Part shown: positions 7,885-17,138 of the stretch, one piece after another
Numbering within the stretch: position 1 is the first letter of the stretch
How the letters are laid out: the number at the start of each line of letters is the position of its first letter
Source of the DNA: Reichenbachiella agarivorans
GTDB taxonomy: Bacteria; Bacteroidota; Bacteroidia; Cytophagales; Cyclobacteriaceae
Length of the DNA stretch: 64,000 bases
Direction of reading: 5' to 3'
Assembly (NCBI RefSeq): GCF_025502585.1
Contig: NZ_CP106679.1
Coordinates: forward strand, 4,371,501-4,435,500
Notes under the pieces: generated by a model
Seen by the model: only the letters and a program-made list of their open reading frames with translations
Told to the model about the DNA's origin: nothing
The model's database searches: none
Program-made: the position numbers and the translations under genes

Positions 7885-9207
7885 ATGAAAACGCCAAGCA
7901 AAAGCATGATCAAAAGACTAATTACCGTGCTGCTCAGCGTCCTATTTACTGCAACATGTCCATTTTCATTGATGACTTTTGCCCAGTCTGACTCCAAGCT
8001 GCCCGTTTTGAAATTGGGTAATCAGTCTCAGCTCAAGTTCTCCGCTTCTGCCCAGTTTTGGTTGAGAGCTACAGAACTCAATCCTGGCACGACCATTCAA
8101 GGTGAAGCGCAGGACTATGTGAGTGATGTATCCATCCGTCGATTGCGTTTGGCTATCTCCGGTAATGTCACAGGTCGTTGGTATGTCAAGTTCCAGCTGG
8201 GAGCCAACAACCTCAACTATATCAATAATAATAGCACGCTGAAGATCCTAGATTTGGAGACTTCATATCGTTTTGCAGATGCATTCGAACTGGGTGGGGG
8301 CAAAAACGGCTATGTCGGATTGTCTCGCTATGCAGCCCCCGCCACTTGTACAGGTTTGAGTTTAGACTATCCTACCTTCATCATGCCTACCGTCAACATC
8401 AGCGATGACTTGCTGCGCAAGTTTAGCCTCTATGCCAAGGGATATTTGGGTCAATTCGCCTACCGTGCAGTGGTAGCCCGTCCCATGGTAGTCAGCCAAA
8501 CCGAACTCAGTGAACAGACCAACTTCTACAGCAACTTTCCTCAACTACAGTACTCTGCCTATCTGAGTTATCAATTCTTCGAGCGGGAAAGCCAAAAGAG
8601 TGCCTACCAAGTCGCGACCTACCTCGGGAGTAAAAAAGTAATGAACCTTAATGCAGGTTTTCTCTATCAGTCAGATGCACTCTCAGGCCTAGGTGCCCTA
8701 CAGGATACAGTCTCTTATGACATGCTGCTCTTGGCGATGGACTTCTTCCTAGACATATCGCTCGATGCGCACAACTACAGATCTATCACTGCCTATCTGG
8801 GCTACTTCGACTATGACTTTGGTCAAGACTATATCCGCCACTACGGCACCAACAATCCCGCCAATGGTGTGACCCAAGGCAGTCTAAGTGGAGCTGGCAA
8901 CTCCTTCCCGACCACAGGTACAGGGCAAATCCTCTATGCACAATTTGGCTACAAAACCCATATCAGTCACAACGAAAAGATACCTGCTCTACAACCCTTC
9001 TTCTCTGCACAGTACGCTCGCTATGACGCCCTGAGTGACCCCATGATCATGTGCGACTATGGCATCAACATCCTGCTTAATGGACAAAACTCCAAACTCA
9101 CCCTAGGCGTTCAAAACCGTCCCATCTACAGCAATCAAAACAACGATTACAGCCAAGTCACCGACCGCATGAACATGTGGGTGTTCCAGTATCAGATTAA
9201 GTTATAA
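7885..9207 (+). CDS. Outer-membrane porin-like beta-barrel protein
   Basis: 440 aa with a signal peptide (about 1-34, ending FAQS). The mature chain has alternating aromatic/polar strands (e.g. LKFSASAQFWLRATE, VSIRRLRLAISG, WYVKFQLGANN) and ends in an aromatic-rich final strand (MWVFQYQIKL), as in phosphate-selective or OprP-like porins. Follows the transporter, kinase and receiver on the same strand with a 58-nt gap, so it may be the outer-membrane route for the same substrate. The exact porin family cannot be fixed by eye. Confidence 0.75.
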   Translation: MKTPSKSMIKRLITVLLSVLFTATCPFSLMTFAQSDSKLPVLKLGNQSQLKFSASAQFWLRATELNPGTTIQGEAQDYVSDVSIRRLRLAISGNVTGRWYVKFQLGANNLNYINNNSTLKILDLETSYRFADAFELGGGKNGYVGLSRYAAPATCTGLSLDYPTFIMPTVNISDDLLRKFSLYAKGYLGQFAYRAVVARPMVVSQTELSEQTNFYSNFPQLQYSAYLSYQFFERESQKSAYQVATYLGSKKVMNLNAGFLYQSDALSGLGALQDTVSYDMLLLAMDFFLDISLDAHNYRSITAYLGYFDYDFGQDYIRHYGTNNPANGVTQGSLSGAGNSFPTTGTGQILYAQFGYKTHISHNEKIPALQPFFSAQYARYDALSDPMIMCDYGINILLNGQNSKLTLGVQNRPIYSNQNNDYSQVTDRMNMWVFQYQIKL

Positions 9208-9397
9208 CGCTTCAAGTCACTATCAATCCAACTCATCGTACCAGTTAAAAATACAGCTTTACAATTCGATCTTTGTCGGTTCTGACAAACACCACTATTC
9301 TAGGTTACAAAAATCGAACAGTGCGGTGATCTTACTCAGGATTTTCTACCCAAGAGGCTAGTAATCAACCTTTTTTAAATATTCACGATAGGCTATC
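9208..9397. other. Gene-free stretch between the porin and the permease remnant
   Basis: No open frame with coding character, no hairpin terminator and no repeat was recognised. Together with the remnant that follows it forms a 361-bp space between convergent genes and may hold further decayed sequence. Confidence 0.5.
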
Positions 9398-9523
9398 CTA
9401 CTCATATTTCAACATATCTGCGAGATTGGAAGTGGCAGCTATCTGGGCAAAATAGCCTGTCGATAGTACCGTGATCATTAGCACAATGATCACCATTCCT
9501 CAAACTAAATCCCAGGGTGATAC
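9398..9523 (-). pseudogene. C-terminal remnant of an FtsX/MacB-type ABC transporter permease
   Basis: Reading the minus strand from 9523 gives VSPWDLV, a TGA stop, then GMVIIVLMITVLSTGYFAQ followed by IAATSNLADMLKYE and a stop at 9398. The pattern (SPW, a last hydrophobic helix, then A-A-x-x-N-x-x-x-x-L-[RK]-Y-E and stop) is the usual C-terminus of FtsX-domain permeases. Only about 42 codons remain, one of them a stop, and stops in all frames lie upstream, so it is a fossil of a deleted gene. Confidence 0.7.
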
Positions 9524-9568
9524 TTAAAACTAGAAAAGCAAGCTTTTACCGATGACTCGGTACCTGAG

Positions 9569-10561
9569 TTAATTCCATGGCCACCCACCCCATGCTTCAC
9601 AGTAGTTACCCTTGTCATTAGGCCCTAGGAAGTTCCTAGCTTCACCTATGTAAAGCGCGTTCATAGTGTTGACTGGTTGATAGACATAGTCGGTAGCTCC
9701 AGTTTCGGTGTCTGTCAATACTTGTAAGACACCAAAGTGACCGAGGTTTAGCGTATGGCCAAACTCATGCAAAATCACTGATTCCAAATCGATTACACCC
9801 AATCCTGCCCCCTCTGCCCAGGTAAAGCCATCGTTGAACCAGACCTCAGTATATGCCTTATCTTCCTTGCCTCGTGTGGACTTGATGGGATCACCATTGT
9901 CATCCACAAATACGAAGGAAAATGCCACTCCCAAAATATTCTCAGCCCCAAGAACAGCTTCAAAAATAGAAGCAGGCAAGAAACCGACCACAGAAATATC
10001 CGCAATAGGATTACCAGTACTTGGCAAGCCAAAGTCCAAAATCAAACTAGGATTACCCATGGCAAAATCATAAGGCATCTCATCTATTTTGACAGTATTG
10101 CAATAGCCATCATTTTGCCACTTGGAATACATGCTTCGATAGATGGGCTCTGCATCATAAAGTTCATTTGCTACAGCAAAGGGATAGAACGAAACCCAGT
10201 CGATATCATCCAGATCTCCGTCCCCATTCCAGTCACGATTGACATCACCTGGTACCCATCTAGAAGTCAGCGTACTCTGAAACTGTTGATCAACCGTCTC
10301 TACTGTGGTGACTGCATCTATAGTCTTAAATGTATGTACATCTTTGACTTGGATGTTGCTACCTGCAAAAAGCGTATTATTCAGTGTCGTCTTGATATCT
10401 ACAGTGCCCGCTCTACGTGCAGCTGTTTGGTAATTGGTAAGGACTTCTGGAATGGTGATACTAATTTTAGGTTCGGGTTTCTGTGCTTGATTGCCATCAT
10501 TGAAATCTTGACAAGACACAATCATCAGGGTTGCACATAGTGCAAAAAGTAGCTTTTTCAT
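9569..10561 (-). CDS. Metzincin-type zinc metalloprotease lipoprotein
   Basis: 330 aa starting at the ATG at 10561, which gives a short lipoprotein signal (MKKLLFALCATLMIVSC) with lipobox cysteine; the longer frame adds 17 implausible residues. The zinc site HEFGHTLNLGH (HExxHxxGxxH-like; His 265, Glu 266, His 269, His 275) and a downstream Met-turn candidate (VNTMNALY) mark the metzincin clan. Exported and membrane anchored, probably surface or periplasmic. The N-terminal half carries an aspartate-rich segment (DVNRDWNGDGDLDDID) resembling a calcium-binding loop. The substrate is unknown. Confidence 0.85.
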   Translation of the reverse strand: MKKLLFALCATLMIVSCQDFNDGNQAQKPEPKISITIPEVLTNYQTAARRAGTVDIKTTLNNTLFAGSNIQVKDVHTFKTIDAVTTVETVDQQFQSTLTSRWVPGDVNRDWNGDGDLDDIDWVSFYPFAVANELYDAEPIYRSMYSKWQNDGYCNTVKIDEMPYDFAMGNPSLILDFGLPSTGNPIADISVVGFLPASIFEAVLGAENILGVAFSFVFVDDNGDPIKSTRGKEDKAYTEVWFNDGFTWAEGAGLGVIDLESVILHEFGHTLNLGHFGVLQVLTDTETGATDYVYQPVNTMNALYIGEARNFLGPNDKGNYCEAWGGWPWN

Positions 10562-10852
10562 AAGTAGATTATTTAGATTGGTTAAAGAGCTTTCATTCGA
10601 AGACTCATTCATACTTATGAAAATACAAGTTTAACTTCAGAGATACAAATCAAAAAAACCGTGTTTTTAACAGATAACTATCTGATATACTAACATTTAA
10701 AGCTACATCCTAAAAAACATTCAATCTCTTTCCAAGAGTATTGAAATAATATCCTGTACGGAATAATTTGGATTCAAATCCATTTCTTCATTCTTCACGT
10801 TTGTTATCTTACTTATACAAATCGACAATTAAAATATTTAATACCTCCTGTT

Positions 10853-13174
10853 ATGACTGCAGACATCTTAGAATCTCCCCATTTCGAAAAGAACCCTTCC
10901 CTTTATGCATTCTTGCCTATGCTTTACATGGTTTGGGCAGATGCTGTCCTCACACCTAGTGAAGTGATCAAAATAAGGGAGCTGATGGAAAATCAGGTTT
11001 GGCTAAGTGGTGAAGAACGTGAATTTTTGCTTTCTTATTTGGATCCCAAAAATCCACCCAGCCCCATACAGCTCAAGTCTTGGCTGGTCGAAATCCGAAA
11101 AATTGCAGATCAACTCAGTCCAGAGATGCGCACATCTCTGGTAGACATAGGTCTCAAACTCGCAGCACTCAATGCTAGAAATCAAGATACTGACTCACTT
11201 GACAAAGCACGAGAACCACTGACCAATATCGAAGAAGCACTAGGAGTGATCACCAGTGAGGCAGCCTATCATCTACGCTCTGCCAATCGTGATACTGTCA
11301 CTGGTAGCCAGAGTACCGAGCAGATATTTGACATCCAACAGATGACCGACCTGCTAGACGGTCCTGACAAGGAAATCATCCATAAGGTAAAAACTGTGAT
11401 CTCTGATAGAGAATTTGCCTATATAGACTCTGACAACCTCTCCGATTACCGTGAAAAAGTCTTGCAATGGTGCAAATACTTGGCGGATCAAGGCTTTGGC
11501 GCGATGGCATTCTCCCCAGAACATGGAGGAGGCGGTGATATGCGATCCTACTTTAGCATCATGGAGACTTTGTCCTATCATGATTTGAGTTTGGTCATCA
11601 AATTCGGTGTGCAGTTTGGACTCTTCGGGATGAGTATTCACTTTTTAGGAACAAAAAAGCACCATGAAAAATACTTACCGTTCGTAGGTAGCCTAGAGTT
11701 GCCAGGATGCTTTGCCATGACAGAGACACGTCATGGATCCAATGTAAAAGGTATTGAAACTACCGCTACCTACAACCATACCAACAAGACTTTTACGATC
11801 CATACACCACACCCTGATGCCTGCAAGGAATACATCGGCAATGCAGCAGTACATGGCGAGATGGCGACTGTCTTTGCCAAGCTTATCATAGAAGGCGTAG
11901 ATTATGGTGTCAATGCATTCCTAGTTCCTCTCCGTGACAAAAACAAAAACACCCTTGATGGCATCAAAATAGCCGACTGTGGACGAAAAATGGGTCTCAA
12001 CGGTGTAGACAATGGTAAAATTTGGTTCGACCATGTAGTGATCCCTTACGACAATATGCTCGATCGATTTGCTTCGGTCAGCACAGAAGGACAATTCGAA
12101 AGCCCCATCACCAGTGACAACCGCCGCTTCTTTACCATGCTTGGGACTTTGGTGGGTGGACGCATTGGCATCCCTCGTTCGGGACTCAGCGCCAGCAAGT
12201 CTGGGCTTGCCATCGCTATCAAATATGGAGACAAACGCAGGCAGTTTGGCCCTGAAAACGAAAGCGAGGTACCCATCCTCAACTACAGAACCCATCAGCG
12301 TCGTTTGATGCCACTTTTGGCCAATAGTTATGCATTGCATTTTTCGCTCCAGTACTTGACCGAACGATTTTTAAATAGGACAGAAGATGACATGCAGGAG
12401 ATCGAAGCACTAGCTGCCGGACTCAAATCCTTCACGACATGGCACACGACCCAGACATTACAAGAGTGTAGAGAAGCCTGCGGTGGCAAGGGCTACCTTT
12501 CTGAAAACCGCATCGACCGTCTCAAAAATGACACAGACGTGTACACGACTTTTGAGGGAGACAATACCGTGTTGATGCAACTAGTTGCCAAAAGCAGGCT
12601 ATCTGAGTTCAAAAAAGAATTTTCGGACATCAACCTTTTTGGAATCTTGGGGTACATCGCAGACCAAGCAAAAACATCTGTCACAGAACTCAACCCTATC
12701 ACTGTCCGCAATACCAGCAAAGAACACTTGCTAGATTTTGATTTCCATTTGAGTGCTTTTCGCTACCGCGAAAAAGAAATCCTGGCCTCTGCGGCACGCA
12801 GAATCAAAAAGCATATCGACCAAGGAATGGATTCGTTTGACGCCTTTAACCAAACACAAAACCATTTACTCAATGTAGGCTTTGCTTATGTTGAAAGAAT
12901 CATACTGGAACAGTTTGTGGCACAAATCGAGCGAACAGAAGATCCTGGATGCAAAGCCATACTCACCCAGCTTTGTCAGCTTTTTGCACTGAACCAAATA
13001 GAAAAAAACAAAGGATGGTACCTAGAGCACGATTACATGGTAGGAGTAAAAACCAAAGCCATTCGTCGTGAAATCAACCAACTGTGTATGCAGGTCAGAG
13101 AAAATGCGGTTCCACTTGTCGATGCATTCAAAATACCAGACAGTTGCTTAGCTGCACCGATTGCTATGGACTAA
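10853..13174 (+). CDS. Acyl-CoA dehydrogenase/oxidase family protein with N-terminal helical extension
   Basis: 773 aa flavoenzyme of the acyl-CoA oxidase-like branch: CFAMTETRHGSNV (substrate/FAD loop), then GGKGYLSENRIDRLKND and VYTTFEGDN in the C-terminal domain, where the catalytic glutamate is expected. It oxidises acyl-CoA to trans-2-enoyl-CoA. The first 190 or so residues precede the usual domain and include a helical stretch (LYMVWADAVLTPSEVIKI and following) that resembles a TerB-like acidic helical bundle; this assignment is tentative. Long ACADs of this kind occur in Bacteroidota. Monocistronic, with no beta-oxidation neighbours here. Confidence 0.88.
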   Translation: MTADILESPHFEKNPSLYAFLPMLYMVWADAVLTPSEVIKIRELMENQVWLSGEEREFLLSYLDPKNPPSPIQLKSWLVEIRKIADQLSPEMRTSLVDIGLKLAALNARNQDTDSLDKAREPLTNIEEALGVITSEAAYHLRSANRDTVTGSQSTEQIFDIQQMTDLLDGPDKEIIHKVKTVISDREFAYIDSDNLSDYREKVLQWCKYLADQGFGAMAFSPEHGGGGDMRSYFSIMETLSYHDLSLVIKFGVQFGLFGMSIHFLGTKKHHEKYLPFVGSLELPGCFAMTETRHGSNVKGIETTATYNHTNKTFTIHTPHPDACKEYIGNAAVHGEMATVFAKLIIEGVDYGVNAFLVPLRDKNKNTLDGIKIADCGRKMGLNGVDNGKIWFDHVVIPYDNMLDRFASVSTEGQFESPITSDNRRFFTMLGTLVGGRIGIPRSGLSASKSGLAIAIKYGDKRRQFGPENESEVPILNYRTHQRRLMPLLANSYALHFSLQYLTERFLNRTEDDMQEIEALAAGLKSFTTWHTTQTLQECREACGGKGYLSENRIDRLKNDTDVYTTFEGDNTVLMQLVAKSRLSEFKKEFSDINLFGILGYIADQAKTSVTELNPITVRNTSKEHLLDFDFHLSAFRYREKEILASAARRIKKHIDQGMDSFDAFNQTQNHLLNVGFAYVERIILEQFVAQIERTEDPGCKAILTQLCQLFALNQIEKNKGWYLEHDYMVGVKTKAIRREINQLCMQVRENAVPLVDAFKIPDSCLAAPIAMD

Positions 13175-13228
13175 ATTCAAGCCTAGGCTTTAGACTAAGA
13201 ACTCTAATTCTTTTTGAGATCAAGGAAT

Positions 13229-14089
13229 TTAGAACAGCTGCTGATATACTATGGGCAGACTGTTCAATTCTTTGATCTTAACATCCTTGTAATATACCTC
13301 TGAAGCCTCACTTTGAAGTTGTATTTTCCCCCTAACCAAAGCTATGACCTGACCCTTATCTATATAACGAGAATCTTTTAGCACCATTGTTATCTCACCA
13401 TTGACGATATGAATACTCTTTCCCTTGTAACAAATCAAATCTAAGGTATTCCATTGCCCAACAGGTTTTTCATAATTGGCACTACGCATACAATACCCCC
13501 CTATCTCCTGATTCTGCCCCATAGACAAGAAAGGTTGATTCACATCAGCTACTGGATTCATCACATGCTCTGGCTGATATGCACGGATATCAATCGCAGA
13601 GGTGGCTTGGCTCCAGTAGTCACCCATATGACCTTCCATAATCTGGAATTCCTGAGACAGCATCCACGATCGCCAATACTCTGCGCCCATCGAACCCACT
13701 GAGTGATAGAGAATACCCGCATCTTTGAGCAATAGCTCTCGAGGAGGCCATTTCTTGTTTCCCCATTTGACCTGTAGTCTCAGATGGTAATTCTCATATT
13801 CCCTTTTTGATATCAAACAACCATAGTATTCACCGCTGACTCTGATGACAGGTTCTCCGTCTTCTTCTATGATCGTAAAGACTCCTAAAGTATCATGATT
13901 CAACCCTATTGGTAAAATTTCGTTCCCTAAAGAATCTACTGGAACAGATCCATTATAGCCCAACCGATGTTTGTAGCTTAGGTAATTATCCCACTTTGAC
14001 ATATTGCGGTCGATCAATAATGTCCACTCCTCTTGTTGACAAGAAAAACAACAGTATATGAGAAAAACGAATTGGATTTTAGCCTTCAT
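13229..14089 (-). CDS. DUF1080 (3-keto-disaccharide hydrolase-like) lipoprotein
   Basis: 286 aa from the ATG at 14089, which yields a lipoprotein signal ending CCFSC-QQ. The mature protein follows the DUF1080 beta-jelly-roll plan: EEWTLLIDRNMSKWDN near the N-terminus, YENYHLRLQVKWG in the middle, GQWNTLDLICYKGKSIHIVNG and a final strand with VYYKDVKIKEL. The family hydrolyses 3-keto-glucosides or binds glycans. A longer frame beginning at 14116 is possible but lacks a better signal. Confidence 0.8.
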   Translation of the reverse strand: MKAKIQFVFLIYCCFSCQQEEWTLLIDRNMSKWDNYLSYKHRLGYNGSVPVDSLGNEILPIGLNHDTLGVFTIIEEDGEPVIRVSGEYYGCLISKREYENYHLRLQVKWGNKKWPPRELLLKDAGILYHSVGSMGAEYWRSWMLSQEFQIMEGHMGDYWSQATSAIDIRAYQPEHVMNPVADVNQPFLSMGQNQEIGGYCMRSANYEKPVGQWNTLDLICYKGKSIHIVNGEITMVLKDSRYIDKGQVIALVRGKIQLQSEASEVYYKDVKIKELNSLPIVYQQLF

Positions 14090-14143
14090 GGCACTCAATT
14101 TAACACAAATCACCACGAAACAAACAGTTGACTTGATTCAAAT

Positions 14144-14175
14144 CAAAAAGGAGCCACTAAAAAACTAGCGACTCC
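14144..14175 (-). terminator. Terminator-like hairpin after tonB
   Basis: On the minus strand GGAGTCGCT pairs with AGTGGCTCC (two G-U pairs) followed by a T5 run, just downstream of the tonB stop. Confidence 0.6.
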
Positions 14176-14200
14176 CAAGTCATAGAAAGAATGTTTAATA

Positions 14201-15037
14201 TTATCGCGTGGCTAACTTAAAGGTAATGGGTATCACCATCCTAACACTTACTGGTTTACCTCTTTGTTTACCAGGATTCCATTTTGGTGCCTGAGCAATG
14301 ATTCGAGCAGCTTCTTCATCACATCCTCCGCCAATTCCTTTGACCACTTTCACATCAGCTATCTCACCCTGACTATTGACTACAAATTGAACAAACACCC
14401 TGCCCTCAATATCTTTTTTACTTGCTTCGTATGGATATTTTATGTTCTGACCTACATATTGATAAAAAGCGGTCATACCTCCCACAGGTTCTGGAATATC
14501 TTCTACTATCAAGAAAATCTCTTCTGCTACCTCTTCTTCTGGAGGAGCTTCAATAAACTCAATATCTTCAACTGCCATGTTTTCCGTCACTTCCACATCC
14601 ATATTCACCAAAACCTCCTCTAAGATCACCTCATCTGGAACTTCTACAACGACAGGTTGTTGCACTACCTTCTCTGGTGGCGGAGGTGTGGCTTGCAAGG
14701 TTTGTGGAATATCCTGAAGCTCATCAAAATCAACTTTATCCATTGTCAACTCCATCAAATTTCCTTCATCCCTAAATTTCCATTCGAAAGCTGTAATCAC
14801 CATTGCCAAAGCTAGAGCTAGACCTATAAAAAAGAACATTCGACTTTGATTCTTCAGTTTAGCAGCACGTTTTTCTTTCCATTCGATCAAATCATCATAA
14901 TCACGTTGATGGAGTACCAATTCTTGATTTGGCTGCTCCTCTGGTCTGAGATTCTTTTTAATTATATCAGCATTGGTGGCTATTAGTTCATTCTTCCATT
15001 GCTGTGTATGTTTTTTGGTTTTTATGACAGCTTCCAT
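14201..15037 (-). CDS. tonB: TonB family energy-transducing protein
   Basis: 278 aa. A cytoplasmic N-terminus of about 65 residues, one membrane helix (about 66-83, MFFFIGLALALAMVITAF), a proline/valine/glutamate-rich periplasmic linker (about 115-185), and a TonB C-terminal domain (about 190-275) with IEGRVFVQFVVNSQGEI and PGKQRGKPVSVRMVIPITF. It couples the proton motive force to TonB-dependent outer-membrane receptors. The linker is unusually acidic (VEVPDEVILEEVLV). No exbB/exbD lie next to it, typical of the many TonB copies in Bacteroidota. Confidence 0.92.
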   Translation of the reverse strand: MEAVIKTKKHTQQWKNELIATNADIIKKNLRPEEQPNQELVLHQRDYDDLIEWKEKRAAKLKNQSRMFFFIGLALALAMVITAFEWKFRDEGNLMELTMDKVDFDELQDIPQTLQATPPPPEKVVQQPVVVEVPDEVILEEVLVNMDVEVTENMAVEDIEFIEAPPEEEVAEEIFLIVEDIPEPVGGMTAFYQYVGQNIKYPYEASKKDIEGRVFVQFVVNSQGEIADVKVVKGIGGGCDEEAARIIAQAPKWNPGKQRGKPVSVRMVIPITFKLATR

Positions 15038-15175
15038 GACTTTTTAGATTTAGATGTTGTTATTCTTTCTGATGTGACTAAGTAAGCATCATTCTGAATA
15101 AAAAAGAATGATGCTTCTCTCTAGGAAATATGATCTATATCATCGTCAACTCTCTGTATATTTTAAGCATACCAA

Positions 15176-15208
15176 ACAAAAAAGCCGATCCCAATGGATC
15201 GGCTTTTT
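15176..15208 (-). terminator. Rho-independent terminator after the FKBP gene
   Basis: Stem GCCGATCC (15184-15191) with GGATCGGC (15196-15203), loop of 4, flanked by A6 and T5 so it works in both directions; it is downstream of the minus-strand FKBP gene. Confidence 0.85.
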
Positions 15209-15230
15209 ATATAATGAAATATCGTGTTTC

Positions 15231-15839
15231 TTAGGACACAGAGATCAATTCGATATCGAATATCAATGCAGCAAATGGGGGTATATCACGTCCTGCCCCT
15301 CTCTCTCCATAGGCTAAGTTTTGTGGGATGTACAATCTCCACTTGTCTCCTGGTACCATCAGTTGCAATGCTTCTGTCCAACCTGCAATCACTCCTCCTA
15401 CTGGAAAGGTAGCTGGTTGACCTCTCTGTACCGAGCTATCAAACACCTGCCCATTGATCAACTGACCAGTGTAATGAGTGGTTACTTGGCTAGACAAGCC
15501 AGGCTTACTTGCACTTGTATCTCCAGACTCTATAACCTCATATTGCAAGCCACTGGCCAAGGTTGTTACACCTGTCTTCGTTGCATTTTCTTTCAAGAAT
15601 TTCTCTCCTTCTTCCTTCACTCCTTTATGCGCACCTTCTTTGAGTTCGCCTATTTTCTTTTGCAACACTTGATTGATCTCCTCATGGGACAAGGCACTCT
15701 GACCCCCAAAAGCGTCAGAAAAACCGCCCATAAAAGCATCTATATCCAATATTTTATCAAAACCTTCGTTCAAAAAATTTTGTCCTACACTCTGTCCAAG
15801 TCCGTAGCTGAACTTTTGGTCTTCCGAATTTAACTCCAT
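15231..15839 (-). CDS. FKBP-type peptidyl-prolyl cis-trans isomerase
   Basis: 202 aa. An N-terminal FKBP_N dimerisation domain (about 5-95, helical, FSYGLGQSVGQNF) precedes a C-terminal FKBP domain (about 110-202) with VTTHYTGQLINGQVFDSS, VIAGWTEALQLM and IPQNLAYGERG, the standard active-site loops. No signal peptide is present, so it is probably cytoplasmic like FklB rather than periplasmic like FkpA. A good -7 box (TACCTTTG, minus strand 15864-15871) lies 25 nt upstream. Confidence 0.93.
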   Translation of the reverse strand: MELNSEDQKFSYGLGQSVGQNFLNEGFDKILDIDAFMGGFSDAFGGQSALSHEEINQVLQKKIGELKEGAHKGVKEEGEKFLKENATKTGVTTLASGLQYEVIESGDTSASKPGLSSQVTTHYTGQLINGQVFDSSVQRGQPATFPVGGVIAGWTEALQLMVPGDKWRLYIPQNLAYGERGAGRDIPPFAALIFDIELISVS

Positions 15840-15863
15840 TACTCTCTATTTTTATTTAGCCTG

Positions 15864-15871
15864 CAAAGGTA
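15864..15871 (-). promoter_or_regulatory. -7 box TACCTTTG upstream of the FKBP gene
   Basis: Exact TAnnTTTG match on the minus strand, 25 nt upstream of the start codon, in the very common Bacteroidota form TACCTTTGC. Confidence 0.55.
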
Positions 15872-15907
15872 AAAAATATTGGGGAGACCACTGACACAAA
15901 ACCAATC

Positions 15908-16918
15908 CTAGAAAGTCAAAACTGTCTTTTCCAGAATGGACTGGTCATGCGATTTCAAATAACCTGATATGATTCCATCAGAGCTAATCTCCAATACTCC
16001 ATAGTTCATGTCATAAACAATATTTCCTATCCGATGCTTGTTAGGCTCTTTGCGATGCTCGCTCCAGCCATGTGTAAGCGAACTTGATGTCAAATCATAC
16101 ACCAATTGACCTTGATAATCCAGTCGAGAAATTTCTCCAATGTGTCTATCACCTGAGAGTACAATTGGCCTATTGATTTGATATTGATGAATTAATTGAA
16201 GCAACTTCTCTCTGTCTTTGGGGAAGTTCGCCCATTTCTCATAAATATGTTCTTCAGGCAAAAATTGAATTCCAGATGCAAACAAATGTACATCCGCGGT
16301 AGATTGAGCGAGCACACTTTCTAGCCAAACCCACTGTGCATCTCCTAAAATAGTACCTACAGAATCTGCCACTATACTATCATTTAGCATTTTCAAATCA
16401 TCCCTAAAATATCGAGTATCAAGTAACAATATCTTAATTTGAAAGGCAGAATCACCTAAATCATAACTGGTGTAAACACCTGCCCGCCGCCTCCGTTCGT
16501 CATCCATTGGCACATCCAGAAAGTCTAATAGCTCTTGCTGACTTGCTTCCTTGGCAGGATAGTTTTTACCTGCATTGTTTTCTCCAAAATCATGATCATC
16601 CCAAGTCCCTATGATCTTAGTTTGCTTCATCAAAACTTGGTATTCAGGATTTAATTTTTGTCTCAGATATTTAGCTCGAAGTGTATCCATGTTTTCTGAG
16701 TCTCCATAGATATTATCTCCCAACCAAATCCATATATCTGCCGATTCACTAACAACTTCATCCCACAGTGGTTGAGGCTGATCTTGGTGACTACATGATC
16801 CAAAGGCGATTTTATAGCTCTTTAGTTTTTGAGATTCGTTATCTATATGCTTATCTACATGCTTGTACTTGCAAGCGGATAATAAAAGTAGAAAAACGAA
16901 TAATGTATTTCTCTTCAT
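15908..16918 (-). CDS. PhoD-like alkaline phosphatase lipoprotein
   Basis: 336 aa with a lipoprotein signal (cysteine 16, LLLSAC-K). The PhoD metallophosphatase pattern is visible: KIAFGSCSHQ, WIWLGDNIYGD, GTWDDHDFGENNAG, LLLDTRYFRDDL and VLSGDRHIGEI, supplying the Asp/Asn/His ligands for the metal centre. It would cleave phosphomono- or diesters outside the inner membrane. It is shorter than PhoD proper because the N-terminal beta domain is missing, as in many Bacteroidota homologues. Confidence 0.9.
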   Translation of the reverse strand: MKRNTLFVFLLLLSACKYKHVDKHIDNESQKLKSYKIAFGSCSHQDQPQPLWDEVVSESADIWIWLGDNIYGDSENMDTLRAKYLRQKLNPEYQVLMKQTKIIGTWDDHDFGENNAGKNYPAKEASQQELLDFLDVPMDDERRRRAGVYTSYDLGDSAFQIKILLLDTRYFRDDLKMLNDSIVADSVGTILGDAQWVWLESVLAQSTADVHLFASGIQFLPEEHIYEKWANFPKDREKLLQLIHQYQINRPIVLSGDRHIGEISRLDYQGQLVYDLTSSSLTHGWSEHRKEPNKHRIGNIVYDMNYGVLEISSDGIISGYLKSHDQSILEKTVLTF

Positions 16919-17089
16919 ATTCAGTTATTCAATATGAATTGAATCTAGCTCAACAGTAAAAAATAAATGTTACCCCTATGTGAAAATTCTGTTGTTTATA
17001 GGAATTGGAGAAGTTCTTTCATTTAAATGTAAACAATTGAGCTACTGGCAAAGCAAATCATCTTAATCCGAATACCTTTTCACAAACAT

Positions 17090-17120
17090 AAAAGGCTGTC
17101 TAAAAATAGACAGCCTTTTA
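17090..17120 (-). terminator. Terminator hairpin downstream of the Gly/Ser-linker lipoprotein
   Basis: AAAAGGCTGTC pairs with GACAGCCTTTT around an eight-base A/T loop; placed 20-50 nt after the stop codon of the minus-strand gene. Confidence 0.8.
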
Positions 17121-17138
17121 TCTCAGAGGTAGATCAGG

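Noticed and set aside
10769-10781. GGATTCAAATCC resembling a tRNA T-arm
   Set aside because: No anticodon or D arm upstream and no acceptor stem; a single-arm chance match.
13186-13197. AAGCCTAGGCTT palindrome as a terminator of the acyl-CoA dehydrogenase gene
   Set aside because: Only a 6-bp perfect palindrome with no loop and no T-run; too short to support.
15321-15833. 170-codon plus-strand frame opposite the FKBP gene
   Set aside because: Complement of a well-supported isomerase gene; Cys-rich with no family features.
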